From contig NZ_SRKZ01000006.1 of assembly GCF_004745865.1 (NCBI RefSeq), forward strand, positions 1 through 64,000: a stretch of 64,000 nt of DNA, given 5' to 3'. The notes under the pieces were generated by a model that saw only the letters and a list, made by a program, of their open reading frames with translations, did no database searches and was not told the DNA's origin. The DNA comes from Hymenobacter wooponensis (GTDB taxonomy: Bacteria; Bacteroidota; Bacteroidia; Cytophagales; Hymenobacteraceae). Shown piece after piece: positions 7,313 through 15,692 of this stretch. A program made the translations under genes and the position numbers. Numbering within the stretch: the stretch's first letter is position 1; the number at the start of each line of letters is the position of its first letter.

Positions 7313-8314
7313 CTAGTAGTCTGCTTTTTTATCCTTTGCTGTAGACTTAACAGCAGGTTCGTTCTTTGATAACTTACCTAGGCTGAATGATCCTTTTATA
7401 AATACATTAAATTTATCTCCTATTCCATCGACGCCTACACCAATCATAGAGGGAAAATTAAAATTATTATATACAACTGCCTCATCCATTACATTGAACA
7501 TTACACCGGGACGCAATTTTGTATTTTTAGTAATATTTGATTGCATTACCAAATACGGGATAGCATTAAGTTTCCACAAAAAAACCGGATATGAAACAGT
7601 AAATCTAACTTGATTTACATTGTTTTTTAAAGTCCCATACCTCCCTTTGAATTCATTAGCAGCCACAATATTAGGTGTTGCAATAGCAGGCCCGATATCT
7701 TGAAACTGCATTAAATCATCATCGTTCCAAGTTCTTTTATAAGCAAAACGAAGTGAGACTATCCTTCTAAAGTGCCACTTGGAATTACTCTGTTGTTCTT
7801 TATAGAAGTAGTTATAGTTTGCTTCAAACCCCAGCGTCCATGGGTATTCTTTTGATACTTTTTCAGTCTTAGAGTTATAAAAATTGAAATTATCAAAGCT
7901 TCCAATAACACCAAACCCAAGAGTAATCGTCCCGCCCGTTCTATCAAGTTTATAAATGGTATCAATCGCAGACTGATATCCTAATTTCAATTGAAGCCCA
8001 GGTGTTTTTAAGACCTGAGTTAGAACTGGCGTTTCACCGGAATTAAGTAAAGAAATACGTGTAGAAACACCTCGAAGTTTATACATAGTAGTAACTGTAT
8101 CTCTAGAATCATTTGTATAAAAATAACGAACCCGCCATCTTGGCCAAGAAAATGCCAAACTTAATGGTTCATCAGAATCGATATCAACACGATAATTCTT
8201 CAAAGCATAGTAATTAAAGACAGTCTCTCCCTTACTATCAATGCCAAGTTCTTGAGCATTCGCTTGAAAGCAAATAAAAAAAACAATCCAAAAAACATGT
8301 AAAAATTTTCTCAT
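7313..8314 (-). CDS. Exported barrel-like protein of unknown function
   Basis: A signal peptide ends at QANAQ (residues 1-21). The mature part is rich in alternating aromatic and polar strands (FSWPRWRVRYFYTND, WTLGFEANYNYFYKE, RRIVSLRFAYKRTW), as expected for an outer-membrane beta-barrel of about 310 residues. I do not recognise the family. The gene is AT-rich and lies 68 bp downstream of the diiron-enzyme gene on the same strand, so the two may form an operon. The C-terminus is lysine-rich and does not end in an aromatic residue plus Phe. Confidence 0.6.
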   Translation of the reverse strand: MRKFLHVFWIVFFICFQANAQELGIDSKGETVFNYYALKNYRVDIDSDEPLSLAFSWPRWRVRYFYTNDSRDTVTTMYKLRGVSTRISLLNSGETPVLTQVLKTPGLQLKLGYQSAIDTIYKLDRTGGTITLGFGVIGSFDNFNFYNSKTEKVSKEYPWTLGFEANYNYFYKEQQSNSKWHFRRIVSLRFAYKRTWNDDDLMQFQDIGPAIATPNIVAANEFKGRYGTLKNNVNQVRFTVSYPVFLWKLNAIPYLVMQSNITKNTKLRPGVMFNVMDEAVVYNNFNFPSMIGVGVDGIGDKFNVFIKGSFSLGKLSKNEPAVKSTAKDKKADY

Positions 8315-8382
8315 GGATTTATATTTTTTTTGAGTGTTTTTGCGAACACAACAAATGCTAATTAATATTTTGTATATATTGT

Positions 8383-9900
8383 TTAATCTATAAAAACATC
8401 TACTTCAATTATTTTAGTTGATATATTTTTGAACCATAATTCTTGAAGTTGCACCATTTCATTAACAATCAATGAAGCTTCACTTTCAGAAAATTTATAA
8501 AAATTCATTAGATACGAAATACTATTATAATCATTTCCACCCTCAATTTCCTTATAATTAAATCCCATTTCTTTTAAATTTAAACAAACCAATGATAAAC
8601 CTATCACAAAATGCGAAGGAATAAGAGCTAATTCTCTCAAGAAATTAGAAACTCCCGCTGCCCAATTTGTAATAGGAACCACCACATCTAAGTTATTTCT
8701 TAATTCGATTAAGGGCCTATTTGCTTCCAACAATTTACCTATATACAAAATTTCATCATGCCGCTTTGAATAACTCAATGCACGACACATTGCAAATGCA
8801 ATTTCAATCTTTATACATTCAACTTCTTCGCAACTTATTTTTCTTGTTTTATCAAATATAAAACCAGTAAAAATATCCTTCGATTTAAGTTTACTAAGTA
8901 CTTCTGTTGCAGAAATACCGTCATTAAAATTATCATAAGCATTTTCTGATAAAATCGATACAGGTTTTCTTAATATCAAATTATCGGTAGCCATATTTAA
9001 TTTTAAAATATCGTCCAAAGCATCAACAATAAATTGAACAGCTAAAGCGGCATTTTTCAACGATGATTCCACCTTTTTACCAGAGATGGGTTCTTGGCTT
9101 TTAAGGATATCTGTAAAGGCACTTGCATGACCGTAGCCTATGTCTAACTGGATATGACCTTTCCAAGATTCGAAGAAACCTGGCAAGTTATACGATGTTT
9201 CAACTTGGTTGTAGAAGTCACAGCATTGTTTATAATATGATGCTGTAGATTCTTGGAAGTATGCTACCATAATATGTGCAAGCCAGTCATCTTCAGCAAG
9301 TCGCAACATCTGCTGATCAATTGCTATTGATGAAGGTAGAGGCACGTAGTTTTTAACATCATCAGAAGTTATACCTAAACGTTTATCATTGATCATATAA
9401 TAATATTCACAATGAGGATACTCCTCTAAAGCGCTTTCTAAGAAAACTTTTCGTACATCTGGACGGCTAGAGAAAGCAGCACATCTTGAAGCCGTAACTC
9501 CAGCCGATCTTGACAAATGATAATTATGAAGCACCCAAGCAATAAACCCACTCTCACTTAATTCTCCATTGCGCAACTTATCCCATATAGGGTGCGAATA
9601 ATATAAGGCATGCCAAATTGTAGACATAATCTCGAATACCTCTAGCACTTCATATAATTTATATATTTCCTTACGCTTGTGCGCAAACATTCCTATTTCT
9701 TTAAACAAATTTAATAAATTGGCAACCTCTGTATCATTAATATCAACTATACTGGCAAGATATCTTTTAGCAACAAAGTCATTCATACCCTCAACGGTAT
9801 CTAACTTCCTTTTAGGCACCTGGAATTGCCAGAAAGCATAATCTAAATATATTGTTTCCAATTTCTCATGTACGACTACAGATTTACGCAGGTATTCCAT
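8383..9900 (-). CDS. Haem-oxygenase-like diiron oxidase (HDO) family protein
   Basis: Residues 90-300 read as a TenA/haem-oxygenase-like helical bundle: HPIWDKLRNGELSESGF, then FLESALEEYPHCEYY (Glu159/Glu160, His163), FQESTASYY (Glu217) and LDIGYGHASAF (Asp253, His258). These are positioned like the metal ligands of haem-oxygenase-like diiron oxidases, which oxidise fatty acids, amines or amino-acid side chains. The C-terminal 200 residues form a second helical region I cannot name. Strong AT bias and location between two tniQ copies mark it as cargo. Its substrate is unknown; the downstream exported protein may be its partner. Confidence 0.6.
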   Translation of the reverse strand: MEYLRKSVVVHEKLETIYLDYAFWQFQVPKRKLDTVEGMNDFVAKRYLASIVDINDTEVANLLNLFKEIGMFAHKRKEIYKLYEVLEVFEIMSTIWHALYYSHPIWDKLRNGELSESGFIAWVLHNYHLSRSAGVTASRCAAFSSRPDVRKVFLESALEEYPHCEYYYMINDKRLGITSDDVKNYVPLPSSIAIDQQMLRLAEDDWLAHIMVAYFQESTASYYKQCCDFYNQVETSYNLPGFFESWKGHIQLDIGYGHASAFTDILKSQEPISGKKVESSLKNAALAVQFIVDALDDILKLNMATDNLILRKPVSILSENAYDNFNDGISATEVLSKLKSKDIFTGFIFDKTRKISCEEVECIKIEIAFAMCRALSYSKRHDEILYIGKLLEANRPLIELRNNLDVVVPITNWAAGVSNFLRELALIPSHFVIGLSLVCLNLKEMGFNYKEIEGGNDYNSISYLMNFYKFSESEASLIVNEMVQLQELWFKNISTKIIEVDVFID

Positions 9901-10076
9901 GATTAGTCTTTGACAATTAGGTTAATTTATCAATGCCATTTTCGCAGTCAATTCGCTATAACGACCTTTTTTCTAACTCAACTTTGGTTCTCAGTACATA
10001 TATTGATCGTACAGTGTACCTGTTTTTATAGTGGCGTTTCCAACCGTGTACTGGGTTAATGGAGCATCATAGCATA

Positions 10077-10151
10077 GGCTTCAACCTGAGACTATTCATA
10101 TCTGCATTAACTCATTCCAGTGGAATGTTTAAGCAGTCTCAGGCTGAAGCC
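10077..10151. repeat. Nested imperfect palindrome in a gene-free stretch (9901-10209)
   Basis: The outer arms GGCTTCAACCTGAGACT (10077-10093) and AGTCTCAGGCTGAAGCC (10135-10151) pair at 16 of 17 positions. Inside lies a perfect CATTCCA-G-TGGAATG dyad (10113-10127), and partial pairing connects the two, so the whole 75 bp can fold into one long hairpin. There is no clear T-tract. It could be a terminator, a structured RNA or a recombination site. The rest of 9901-10209 shows no gene. Confidence 0.55.
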
Positions 10152-10209
10152 CATATTACATTGTGTACACTGTTGTTTCTCGGGGCCGGTTAAAAACAAA
10201 CTCTGCTGT

Positions 10210-10419
10210 TTACCGAACAACCGAAGACGACACCTGCACTATCACCTTAGCAATAGTGCCTTCGGGAAGTTGAAGTACTTCCATGATGCTTCGTAGCTTT
10301 TCAGGCGACTTGTGGATATCGCTAGCGATTCCCGACAGTTTCATAGAAACTGTCGGCACCTCAGATTCTCGTGTCCGAAATTCGATCTGGGTGGTTGACT
10401 CATTTTCCTTAGATTCCAT
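10210..10419 (-). CDS. Small protein of unknown function
   Basis: This 69-residue frame has an acidic, serine/threonine-rich N-terminal third and a compact C-terminal part (SPEKLRSIMEVLQLPEGTIAKVIVQV) with a helix followed by a strand. No known family is recognised. It stands alone between the palindrome and a gene-free stretch downstream of tniQ. It may be real, but length and composition alone do not prove it. Confidence 0.4.
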   Translation of the reverse strand: MESKENESTTQIEFRTRESEVPTVSMKLSGIASDIHKSPEKLRSIMEVLQLPEGTIAKVIVQVSSSVVR

Positions 10420-10810
10420 AGTAGTAAGATGTTATAGTGATTTATAATTATATATATATTTTTTATAATTATCAAGATTTTGAGAGTATTTCTAGTAATG
10501 AAATCTTGTTCTGACTAGCAGTGGTATGTTATTCCAGTATGTGTACTAAGGCGATGTGCATGGTTTGCGTAGTCGACAACATTCAATGTGTGTGCTATGC
10601 ATCCAAAAGGCGCTCACCGACAATAGGTACTCTGTCACCTCTACTTGCTACCTCGCAACTTTAAGCCTGCACCAACAACAGTATAATTTTTAATGACCAT
10701 AACTATAATGCATACTTGGACTTCTGTTACGCGCACTTGCTATGTTCCTCTAGCCTCGATCAATTTCCCAAACAAGGTTCTCATTAGCCTTAATTATTAC
10801 TTCGCTATTC
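10420..10810. other. 391-bp gene-free stretch downstream of tniQ
   Basis: An AT-rich block (10435-10480) probably holds the promoter of the small gene on the minus strand. I see no further coding frame, palindrome or tniQ homology. Confidence 0.4.
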
Positions 10811-11848
10811 TCAAGATGCATTCCAAAATCCTTTGAAATGACGGTTCTCATTAGTCATGCGTAGGTTGGCAAGAATTACTGATTCATACCAAAATGGCAC
10901 GTCATGCATATCTCGCATTAAAGGAGTACTAGTAATATGGTGCTGCTTCATAATGCTAACGAACCGTCTAGGCCAATCTTCAAGTAACCACGAAGCCTGC
11001 AAAAGCATTGTTCTCCGAGCTGCTAGTGACCAGTCTTCTAGCATTCTTTCTCGGGCGTTAGGAATTACTACAGGTCCAAGCTCCGCTCTAGTATGGTGAC
11101 ATAAGGCTTCTTGCAATGAGCGGTACATAGCGCTGTTGCCCCCCAACACTGTAGCTAATCGGCGTAAAACCACGAAGTATAGGTGTGGAAAGGGTACAGT
11201 TGGCTTCCATCCCTGACGCAGAATGCGATACCATTCATGCTGTGCAGTAATAACGGTTTTAGGCGCTGCTTCTGCTGTTGTTGCGAGATTGAATCCGCAG
11301 TGGAAGCAGTAGGAAAGTGGTCTATCTGCTAATGCAGATTTGTGTCCTAGCTCTCGTCGAAAAAAGATAATAGGTTGCTCACACTGAGGACATCGATCCT
11401 GCAAGTAGAGCTTGCAGCGAGGACAGGCAATACTAATAGCTAAGCGCCATCGGGTACGGAAATAAGGTACTGGTCCATCGCGACGCAGACAACCTGGACA
11501 AAATAACAGACCATGTCGCCGCCGGGTGCGGTGATAGATGCCTAAAGGCAAAACCCACTCCGTGTTTCCATATGCATTGTGGTGCACGTAGAGCTGTCCT
11601 TCGTAACGTGTAATTAAGAGTTGAAAGAGACGCCGCGGGCGTATACCCGTATACCGGCTGATTCCGTGCAGTAATTGAGGTGAAGCGCTTCGATCAATAT
11701 CCCGATTCCAGACACTAATGGCCGGAAACAACAATTTACAGAAGGTGTATACCTTAGTATAGTGAGTATCGGCTAGACGCGTTAGCCAGCTGGAGAGCAG
11801 TTCATCAGGAAACGGTGCTGTCACCAAGGGCAGGCGTACGCTTCTCAT
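10811..11848 (-). CDS. tniQ: TniQ family transposition protein (target selector)
   Basis: The N-terminus (LPLVTAPFPDELLSSWLTRLA) is the TniQ signature. Zinc-binding cysteine pairs follow: LLFCPGCLRR, ACPRCKLYLQDRCPQCEQP and SYCFHCGFNL. TniQ/TnsD proteins bridge the AAA+ regulator to the target, so this protein is the best candidate for recognising comM. The start overlaps the tniB stop by 4 bp. At 345 residues it is shorter than TnsD, like Tn5053-type TniQ. A decayed relative lies at about 7035-7300. Confidence 0.9.
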   Translation of the reverse strand: MRSVRLPLVTAPFPDELLSSWLTRLADTHYTKVYTFCKLLFPAISVWNRDIDRSASPQLLHGISRYTGIRPRRLFQLLITRYEGQLYVHHNAYGNTEWVLPLGIYHRTRRRHGLLFCPGCLRRDGPVPYFRTRWRLAISIACPRCKLYLQDRCPQCEQPIIFFRRELGHKSALADRPLSYCFHCGFNLATTAEAAPKTVITAQHEWYRILRQGWKPTVPFPHLYFVVLRRLATVLGGNSAMYRSLQEALCHHTRAELGPVVIPNARERMLEDWSLAARRTMLLQASWLLEDWPRRFVSIMKQHHITSTPLMRDMHDVPFWYESVILANLRMTNENRHFKGFWNAS

Positions 11849-12750
11849 CCTACAAGGGTGCTAGCGGCTGGGGGAAGCCAGCCGCCGAGAGGCATTTTCT
11901 CAATCTGTTTGACTTGTGCTAAGCTGATACACTCTTGCCCCGTGACAACCGCGTGAACTGCCAAGCGCTTAAGCCACTTAACAAGGCCACCGATGGTGCC
12001 TTGGCTTAGTGCTAAGAGTTTAGCGGCCAAGGGCAGGTCTATTAAATTGGAGGGTTTACGTAAAGGGAACAAACGCTCTAGACTGGATAATAGACGAAGA
12101 TATTCGTCGTCCATTTTCCATCTAGGCAATTCTAGCCGATCGCAACGATCATGCATCTGCTCATCATGCATAATTACGTTTTGCGCTGTACGAATGCCCG
12201 CCAACACTAATGGAATACGCACATCATTCGAAAGTGCTTTCAGCATGTTAAGTACTTCCCGCTGCTTAGTTTGGGTGCAAGCAAGCACGTGTTGTACCTC
12301 GTCTAAAATGAGGACGCGCACTTGCAAATCACTTAGCAGGCGTTTAACAAGATGCTGTTTGGCATCAACTCGCCCTTGCTCTGCATAGGGAGCGTGCAAG
12401 GCAACCAAGATTGCATGATATAACCTACGTTCATCTGGCACCGCTGGTGCCTGCAGGTATAGCACCGGCCATGCTTGCGGCTGCAGACTAGGTTGCTTCC
12501 TCGGCTGAAATTGAGGCTTATTTGCGTTCGCATAGTATTGTAACAGCCTTGTTTTTCCATTCCCAGTATCCCCATACAAAAGCAGGTTCGGCATTCGATC
12601 GACCGCAGGATGTGCTTGCAGGAAAGCCAAGTAATCAAGTACATGCTGCGCAAGTGTATAAACAACCCACTTGTCCACTAAAATAGCGCGGATACGTTCG
12701 GCATCTGGTTTATCCAGCCAATCAGCAGTAGAAGAGTTCAGATGCTCCAT
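11845..12750 (-). CDS. tniB: TniB/TnsC-like AAA+ transposition ATPase
   Basis: Walker A YGDTGNGKT lies at residues 59-67 and Walker B VLILDEVQH at 147-154, with LSNDVRIPLVLAGI as the sensor I region. It would form ATP-dependent filaments on target DNA that recruit TniA and give target immunity. The gene overlaps the end of tniA by 29 bp and tniQ by 4 bp, so the three are translated as a coupled operon. Confidence 0.9.
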   Translation of the reverse strand: MEHLNSSTADWLDKPDAERIRAILVDKWVVYTLAQHVLDYLAFLQAHPAVDRMPNLLLYGDTGNGKTRLLQYYANANKPQFQPRKQPSLQPQAWPVLYLQAPAVPDERRLYHAILVALHAPYAEQGRVDAKQHLVKRLLSDLQVRVLILDEVQHVLACTQTKQREVLNMLKALSNDVRIPLVLAGIRTAQNVIMHDEQMHDRCDRLELPRWKMDDEYLRLLSSLERLFPLRKPSNLIDLPLAAKLLALSQGTIGGLVKWLKRLAVHAVVTGQECISLAQVKQIEKMPLGGWLPPAASTLVG

Positions 12751-14641
12751 CGTCTATTTTTTCAAAAGGTCGAATGGTATTTTCCTTGTTTAAAACCGCA
12801 ATATTGGTCACCACACCGACAGCTTCTTCTGGTGTTTCGGACGGTGTGGTAGCGTCGTTCTTGGCTCTTACTTCCTGCCTATGCCGGCGCTGGGAGAGCG
12901 TCATAGGCTTTTTTGTACTTGCTTTCCGGCCTTGGGCTCGTTGCTGTACCTGGAGTTCCTGAGTGTGTATAGCCTGGATTTCTTTCAGCAATAAATTTCC
13001 TGATACACGTTCTGCTGTGGATAGCTTGTCTTTTACTCGTCGTAATGCTTCACGTTTGGTGTAAACAGAGAAATCACCGCTGGCCATGTCAGCCAAAGGA
13101 ATCTTATGGTATTCACGCGTATTAGGATCCAGAAAATAAACACAACTTACATTGCGCGGGTCTAATCGAAATACATATTTGCGACCTGCGGCATTTACAG
13201 GGGTTTCACCTACTCCATATATATAGCTACTTAAGACCGGATCATAGTACTCTAGGTGCCCTATGCGGACGCCATAGCGCTGAATAGTTCGTTCCACATA
13301 GGGCATAAAGTCTAGCTTGACTTGCAACTCGTTTGCTAGCCGATTAGGAATTGGGCAGCCTGGATGATCGCGATTGCCCAGCATGCCCTGTCTATAACAG
13401 TCGAGTGGGCTTTGCCTCAGTTCTGAATGTATCCGTTGGTGATAGAGGCAAACGATGTATGTCCCAATCCACCGTTGGAAATCAGTAAGAGTGAAAATGG
13501 CGCATTTACTAGGCCGATAAACCTTACTCTTATTTTTGCTTTTGAAATAAGCACCTGGCAAATGACGAATCCGCCATTTTAGGGTTTTGAAAAGTCGTTC
13601 GATATGCCCTCCATAGTTTGGCTGGCGAGGCGGCCGGAATTGCAGTTGAATTCCGTACTGTTCACAAGCGCGCGCCAGCACAGAACCCCGGAATTCCTTT
13701 GCATTGTCGGTATACAGAATCTGCATTGTTCCCCAACAAGGCCAGGCCCCATCAATATCGTGACCTGCTAGCCACGTTTCTTTAGGCAACAAAGCATGGG
13801 CTAGACATAAGCCCGTTCCACAAGAGCCAGGTGTCTCAAACCCTAGATGAAACCCCACCACCATACGTGAATACACGTCTAAGGCTAATGTCAGCCAAGG
13901 GCGACATAATGAACGTCCTGTATCTTCATCTATGAGCAGAATATTTAATAAGCTATGATCTAATTCGACGACATGTAACGGATAATTTGCTTCTAGTGTG
14001 TTTTGCCGAATATGTCCTAATTGCTCACGCGCTGTTTGACGCCCTAACCGGCGTTGAATACTTAGCTTTCTTCCTAGGGCCTTAATACGTCGATGTACTG
14101 TTGGCATAGAAGGAGCAATTATTCCCTCAAGTGCGCACCGCAGTTTAATTTGCTCTAGTGTATAAGTTACAGAAGCCTGCTGCTCAGTATAGTAATATTT
14201 TTGAAGACACTCTTGTAGAATTTGCTCAGCCCGGACGGCTAATCGCGATTTTTTTTCCCTCTTTCCTTTCTGTCGCAAAAGGCCAGGCAAGCCGCTTTGA
14301 TGATAAGCATGAATCCAGCGGCGTAGAGTAGCGGTGCTTACGTTGTGACGTTGCACTGTATCCGTCAAGACATGCGCAGGTATCCGAATCCCTAATAGTG
14401 GTTGAATAATAGCAAAACGCTTGAGCGCTATATTCCGATCAGCTTCCTTAACGAATTGATATGCGTCACATTCTGCTCCACTTGGTGCGTCTATGGGACA
14501 CACATCGGCTATGCACACGCGCACGAGTTGCTCTGTTGGCAGTTCAATAAGAACCTCCTGCAAATTGAGTACACGGTTAAGTTTAACCACTTGACCTTTG
14601 TACTTACAAGTAGTTCCAGGAGTAAGTGAAACCACAGCCAT
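12722..14641 (-). CDS. tniA: TniA/TnsB-like DDE transposase
   Basis: This 639-residue protein has helix-turn-helix DNA-binding segments at about 70-190 (VSTATLRRWIHAYHQSGLPG) and an rve-type catalytic core with VVELDHS (Asp228), LYTDNAKEF (Asp312) and GGHIERLFKTL (Glu348), a complete DDE triad. A Mu-transposase-like C-terminal barrel lies near 430-520, and a lysine- and glutamine-rich tail would contact TniB. It is the gene nearest the right end, reading inward, the usual position of tniA beside the initial inverted repeat. Confidence 0.92.
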   Translation of the reverse strand: MAVVSLTPGTTCKYKGQVVKLNRVLNLQEVLIELPTEQLVRVCIADVCPIDAPSGAECDAYQFVKEADRNIALKRFAIIQPLLGIRIPAHVLTDTVQRHNVSTATLRRWIHAYHQSGLPGLLRQKGKREKKSRLAVRAEQILQECLQKYYYTEQQASVTYTLEQIKLRCALEGIIAPSMPTVHRRIKALGRKLSIQRRLGRQTAREQLGHIRQNTLEANYPLHVVELDHSLLNILLIDEDTGRSLCRPWLTLALDVYSRMVVGFHLGFETPGSCGTGLCLAHALLPKETWLAGHDIDGAWPCWGTMQILYTDNAKEFRGSVLARACEQYGIQLQFRPPRQPNYGGHIERLFKTLKWRIRHLPGAYFKSKNKSKVYRPSKCAIFTLTDFQRWIGTYIVCLYHQRIHSELRQSPLDCYRQGMLGNRDHPGCPIPNRLANELQVKLDFMPYVERTIQRYGVRIGHLEYYDPVLSSYIYGVGETPVNAAGRKYVFRLDPRNVSCVYFLDPNTREYHKIPLADMASGDFSVYTKREALRRVKDKLSTAERVSGNLLLKEIQAIHTQELQVQQRAQGRKASTKKPMTLSQRRHRQEVRAKNDATTPSETPEEAVGVVTNIAVLNKENTIRPFEKIDDGASELFYC

Positions 14642-14871
14642 AGTCAGCCCTCCTTACTGGCACCTGTCTCCCCTTTGCTGCACACGATGCCACGTATAAA
14701 TGAGCAGCCAAACTGTAATTATAATTTACTATTATTTTCTGATTAAATACAATGACTTTCTCTGACCATTGTTACATTTAATTCCACACAATGTGGCGTT
14801 TATGATCAAAAAATGTGATTACATCATTCAGATAATCGGTCAATTTTGATCATTATATGTGTGATTTTACA
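14642..14871. repeat. Right end of the transposon with repeated transposase-binding motifs
   Basis: Two direct repeats of the form TGATCA-N-ATGTG-ATT-ACA end at 14823 (from 14803) and at the terminus 14871 (from 14848). A weaker third copy (TGACCATTGTTACA) lies at 14763-14776. Spaced repeats of this sort are the TnsB/TniA binding sites of Tn7-like ends. The terminal bases read TGTAAAATCACA inward. The sharp change from AT-rich DNA to comM coding sequence after 14871 fixes the boundary. Confidence 0.7.
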
Positions 14872-15546
14872 AATCCGCAGCCGGGGGAAATCTCGCTGGC
14901 CCACAACGGCGTGCTGTTCCTGGATGAGTTACCGGAGTTTAAGCGTACCGTATTGGAAGTAATGCGGCAACCTTTGGAAGAGCGCCGGGTGACAATATCG
15001 CGGGCTAAGCTCAGCATTGACTTTCCAGCCAACTTCATGTTGATAGCCAGCATGAACCCCTGCCCCTGTGGATATTATAATCACCCGGAGAAAGAATGTG
15101 TGTGTGGGCCCGGCGTTGTGCAGCGCTACCTAAATAAAGTAAGTGGCCCGCTGCTCGACCGCATTGATCTGCACGTGGAGGTAACGCCCGTTACGTTTGA
15201 TCAGATGACGGAAACGCGGCGCTCAGAAAACAGCCAAGACATTCAACTACGCGTAGAAAAGGCCCGAAAACAGCAGGCAGCGCGCTTTCATGAGTTTTCC
15301 GATATCCACTCCAATGCCATGATGCCGTCGCAGATGGTGAAGGATATCTGCCGGATTGATCAGGCGGGGCTTTCGCTGCTCAAAACCGCCATGGAGCGTT
15401 TAGGCCTCTCGGCTCGGGCCTACGACCGCATCCTGAAAGTAGCCCGCACTATTGCTGACCTTGCTGGCGCTGAGGAAATCCGTATCGAGCACCTGGCCGA
15501 AGCCATTCAATACCGCAGCTTAGACCGCGAAGGGTGGGCCGGGTAA
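14872..15546 (+). pseudogene. comM: comM, 3' half, truncated by the transposon
   Basis: From NPQPGEISLAHNGV onward the frame is a Mg-chelatase-like AAA+ ATPase: Walker B GVLFLDELPEF, then LEERRVTISRAK, SMNPCPCGYY, GPLLDRIDLHVEV and a C-terminal Mg_chelatase_C domain ending SLDREGW. Walker A and the N-terminal LonC-like domain are missing, because they lie beyond the transposon. An ATG at 14857 inside the transposon end is in frame, so a truncated product could be made but could not hydrolyse ATP. ComM is the branch-migration helicase of natural transformation, and comM is a known target of other Tn7-like islands. Confidence 0.9.
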
Positions 15547-15677
15547 GTAAAATTTTGAAGTGGTGGATTTTATGTTTCAGTAGTGAGCCTGACGTAGTCT
15601 AAGCCACTTTCACAGCAAAGTCACTCATTTACTGTCTTCACCCATTCACTATACCTACCACTTCACGAATTCACCCT

Positions 15678-15685
15678 TAGCTTTG
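15678..15685 (+). promoter_or_regulatory. Candidate -7 box (TAGCTTTG) for pyrD
   Basis: It matches the Bacteroidota TAnnTTTG box exactly, 7 bp upstream of the pyrD ATG, which would make the transcript leaderless. A matching -33 TTG is not obvious. Confidence 0.35.
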
Positions 15686-15692
15686 CAGGGCT

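Larger units (their letters stand above)
1..14871. mobile_element. Tn5053/Tn402-like (tniABQ) transposon inserted in comM, left end outside window
   Basis: The set is tniA (DDE transposase), tniB (AAA+ ATPase) and tniQ, all on the minus strand beside the right end, plus a serine resolvase at the other side of the cargo. No TnsA-like nuclease is visible, so cointegrates would need the resolvase, as in Tn5053/Tn402. The right boundary is placed at 14871. There the sequence reads inward as TGTAAAATCACACAT, which fits the TGT...ACA termini of the Tn7 superfamily, and the comM reading frame starts at the next base. The left terminus and target duplication are not in the window. The cargo of about 10 kb is more AT-rich than the backbone and holds several defence-type genes. 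Confidence 0.85.

Noticed and set aside
14857..14871. ATG inside the transposon end as a true comM start
   Set aside because: It belongs to the transposon terminus; native ComM has about 280 more residues upstream, so this is a truncation, not a start.
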